Assembly: GCA_025355705.1 (NCBI GenBank)
Contig: JANXZD010000149.1
Span: forward strand, 1-7,017
DNA length: 7,017 nucleotides
Direction of reading: 5' to 3'
DNA from: Bacteroidota bacterium
GTDB taxonomy: Bacteria; Bacteroidota; Ignavibacteria; UBA10030; UBA8401
Every line of letters starts with the position of its first letter. Position 1 is the stretch's first letter. Under the pieces are notes generated by a model. That model was given only the letters and a program-made list of their open reading frames with translations. It made no database searches and had not been told where the DNA came from. Below are positions 5,326-7,017 of the stretch, piece after piece. The position numbers were made by a program, and so were the translations under genes.

Positions 5326-7017
5326 CTACTTAATGAACGCAATTTTTTTCATTTTTACTTTTTCTCCACTTTGTAACTTTGCAAAATATATTCCACTGGA
5401 AAGTTTTGATGCATCAAACGTTACTGAATAATATCCTGCTATTTTCATTTCGTTCACCAAGATTGCCACTTCTCGACCAAGTCCATCATACACTTTCAAT
5501 GATACATGATTGCTCACGGGTATTTGAAAACTAAAAACTGTGGAAGGATTGAACGGATTAGGATAATTTTGTTCAAGCACCAATAATGTCGGTACTGATT
5601 TTTTTTCTGAAACTCCTGTGGTAGTTGACACCTTCACTTGAATAGAATTTAAACTGAATAACCAATTCAATTTATCTGTATCCGAATCAATCTCGATTCG
5701 CAAAATTTGTTTCCCGGCTTTTAACGGAACATTCGCGATCGTGATCGGTATCCAATTCTGCCATCCACCGGTGTTCAGTACCAATTTCTTCCCGCTAATA
5801 TCAATATTGTTGATCAGAACATGAAAATTTCCGAAACCCGGGACAGAAGCAACAAAAGGAATAACATCATAATTCCCATCGCTTGGAACTTGAATAGTGT
5901 ATTCAAGCCACTCTCCGGCTGTCATCCAGTACACATCAAACCCCTGATCATTCGACGGTTCAAGGTCAACCCCTTCAGTTGGTCGATACGCTAGTCCCAC
6001 ATTTTTTATATCATTGTCGTGATACGCAACTCCTTCACCGCCGTTATCATAATTTTCGGCCTGAATGAGAGCTGGAACCATGACTGGTGTTCCTGTATAG
6101 GGAGTTCCATTTCCAAGAACAGTAATTAGGATGCTGTCCTTTGTCGAAAAAAGAAGTTGGTTTGTCACCGTTACTATGACGGTGTATGTTCCTGGATCGG
6201 TAAATAGATGTACCGTATCGGCTGAAGAGGATATTTTTCCATCACCAAAATTCCAAGAATAGGAAAGCGGTGAACCATTCCGATCAAAACTTTTACTTCC
6301 TGTAAAACTGATCTTCAACGGCATTTTACCGCGAGTCTTGTCGGCGATCAATAAAGCAACCGGGGCACTGTTGTTCACGATAGATGTACTGACCGAACGC
6401 ATCAATCTGGCGGGAACATTCATTGAATAGCCATCCGAAAAATGAACACGAACAGAATCGGAAGATGGATTGTATGCAACGTACGTTTTTTCTCCCGCGG
6501 TATTTTTAAAAACAGAAAATGTTGGAACATCGGCTGTAACTGAAATATCAGTCTTTCCCATTTTCTTTAGATTGCATAACCAATGATATGTGTGCGCTTT
6601 AGTTTCACCATCGAACGGAACGTACGTTGGATTTGCATAATACAATGACAACGCAGTACTTGGATCAGTCAAAGACAAATATTGCCAAATAATATCCGGC
6701 CACGCTGTCGGCGGACCGCTCAATTCTTTCACGATCTCATCGTAATTCGCTTTTACATAATCGGGATGTCTTCCAAGATATAACGATCCGCCGGTGAATG
6801 GAAGCATATTGATCCCATGAATAAACTCCGGATTTGCGCCAAACCATGTGGAGTGCACTCCTTTTCCTCCCCACACCATTCCTAATGCTTTGTATGAATA
6901 CGCAAGCGGAAAAACCGCATCGTCAACATCAAACCAGTATTGTTCGATAGCAGTTCGTTCAGTTGTGTAAAGATAAATTCCCAAATCTCGAACATCATTC
7001 TGATGAGTTGCGGCTCC
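5326..7017 (-). CDS. Secreted GH81-type endo-1,3-beta-glucanase with PKD, CBM6 and T9SS sorting domain (N-terminus outside window)
   Basis: The frame is open from the window edge (7017, codon phase 0) to a TAG at 5328-5326, giving 563 visible residues. Residues 1 to about 213 match the end of the GH81 (alpha/alpha)6 barrel: DVRDLGIYLYTTE, AIEQYWFDVDD, GMVWGGKGVHSTWF, EFIHGINMLPFTGGSLYLG, WPDIIWQYLSLTDP, AHTYHWL. GH81 enzymes cleave internal beta-1,3 bonds in laminarin, curdlan and similar glucans. The catalytic acidic residues lie just upstream and are not seen. Next come a PKD domain (about 217-301; YSWNFGDG, PGTYTVIVTVTN), a CBM6 module (about 314-461; IQAENYD, EGVDLE, AGEWLEYTI, NTGGWQNW) and a type A T9SS sorting domain (about 480-563; LEQNYPNPFNPST, ending KKIAFIK). 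The protein is therefore exported by type IX secretion and released or anchored at the surface. A TTG at 6984 is not the start, because homologous sequence continues upstream of it. GH81 was recognised from memory of family motifs. Confidence 0.88.
   Translation of the reverse strand, partial: GAATHQNDVRDLGIYLYTTERTAIEQYWFDVDDAVFPLAYSYKALGMVWGGKGVHSTWFGANPEFIHGINMLPFTGGSLYLGRHPDYVKANYDEIVKELSGPPTAWPDIIWQYLSLTDPSTALSLYYANPTYVPFDGETKAHTYHWLCNLKKMGKTDISVTADVPTFSVFKNTAGEKTYVAYNPSSDSVRVHFSDGYSMNVPARLMRSVSTSIVNNSAPVALLIADKTRGKMPLKISFTGSKSFDRNGSPLSYSWNFGDGKISSSADTVHLFTDPGTYTVIVTVTNQLLFSTKDSILITVLGNGTPYTGTPVMVPALIQAENYDNGGEGVAYHDNDIKNVGLAYRPTEGVDLEPSNDQGFDVYWMTAGEWLEYTIQVPSDGNYDVIPFVASVPGFGNFHVLINNIDISGKKLVLNTGGWQNWIPITIANVPLKAGKQILRIEIDSDTDKLNWLFSLNSIQVKVSTTTGVSEKKSVPTLLVLEQNYPNPFNPSTVFSFQIPVSNHVSLKVYDGLGREVAILVNEMKIAGYYSVTFDASKLSSGIYFAKLQSGEKVKMKKIAFIK

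Noticed and set aside
6982..7017. TTG at 6984 as the start of the GH81 protein
   Set aside because: The 11 codons before it, up to the edge, continue the conserved GH81 sequence (…NDVRDLGIYLYT), there is no signal peptide, and the catalytic part would be missing.

Overview
This AT-rich window looks like part of a polysaccharide-degradation locus from a member of the Bacteroidota/Ignavibacteriota (FCB) group. The main clue is the C-terminal type IX secretion sorting domain (QNYPNPFNPST...) on one protein, a form often seen in Ignavibacteria and relatives. A second clue is the large, repetitive exported protein whose signal peptide ends in ...NA|Q. The exact lineage is an inference. All three real genes lie on the minus strand, so transcription runs from high to low coordinates.

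Region by region, in transcription order: (1) 7017-5326 is the 3' part of a secreted enzyme. It holds the end of a GH81-type endo-1,3-beta-glucanase (laminarinase) catalytic domain, then a PKD domain, a CBM6 carbohydrate-binding module and a T9SS type A sorting signal. (2) 5325-4959 is a 367-bp intergenic region. It carries a near-consensus promoter and two LacI/GalR-type operators whose centres are 62 bp apart. (3) 4958-3918 is a LacI-family repressor, probably autoregulated through those operators. (4) 3917-3639 is a 279-bp intergenic region with a weak terminator-like hairpin, a small inverted repeat, a possible Bacteroidota-type promoter and a clear Shine-Dalgarno site. (5) 3638-1 is a very large exported protein that runs off the window after 1212 codons. 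It has a signal peptide, an N-terminal probable beta-sandwich domain and at least four tandem CBM9-like modules of about 246 residues. The first two modules are almost identical.

Taken together, the enzyme would cleave beta-1,3-glucan outside the cell, the repeat protein would probably bind polysaccharide at the surface, and the LacI-family protein would tie expression to a sugar signal. The beta-1,3-glucan (laminarin or curdlan-like) substrate rests on the GH81 and CBM6 assignments. The role of the repeat protein and the regulon of the repressor are inferences. Open frames on the plus strand overlap these genes or their control regions and show no protein-like features.
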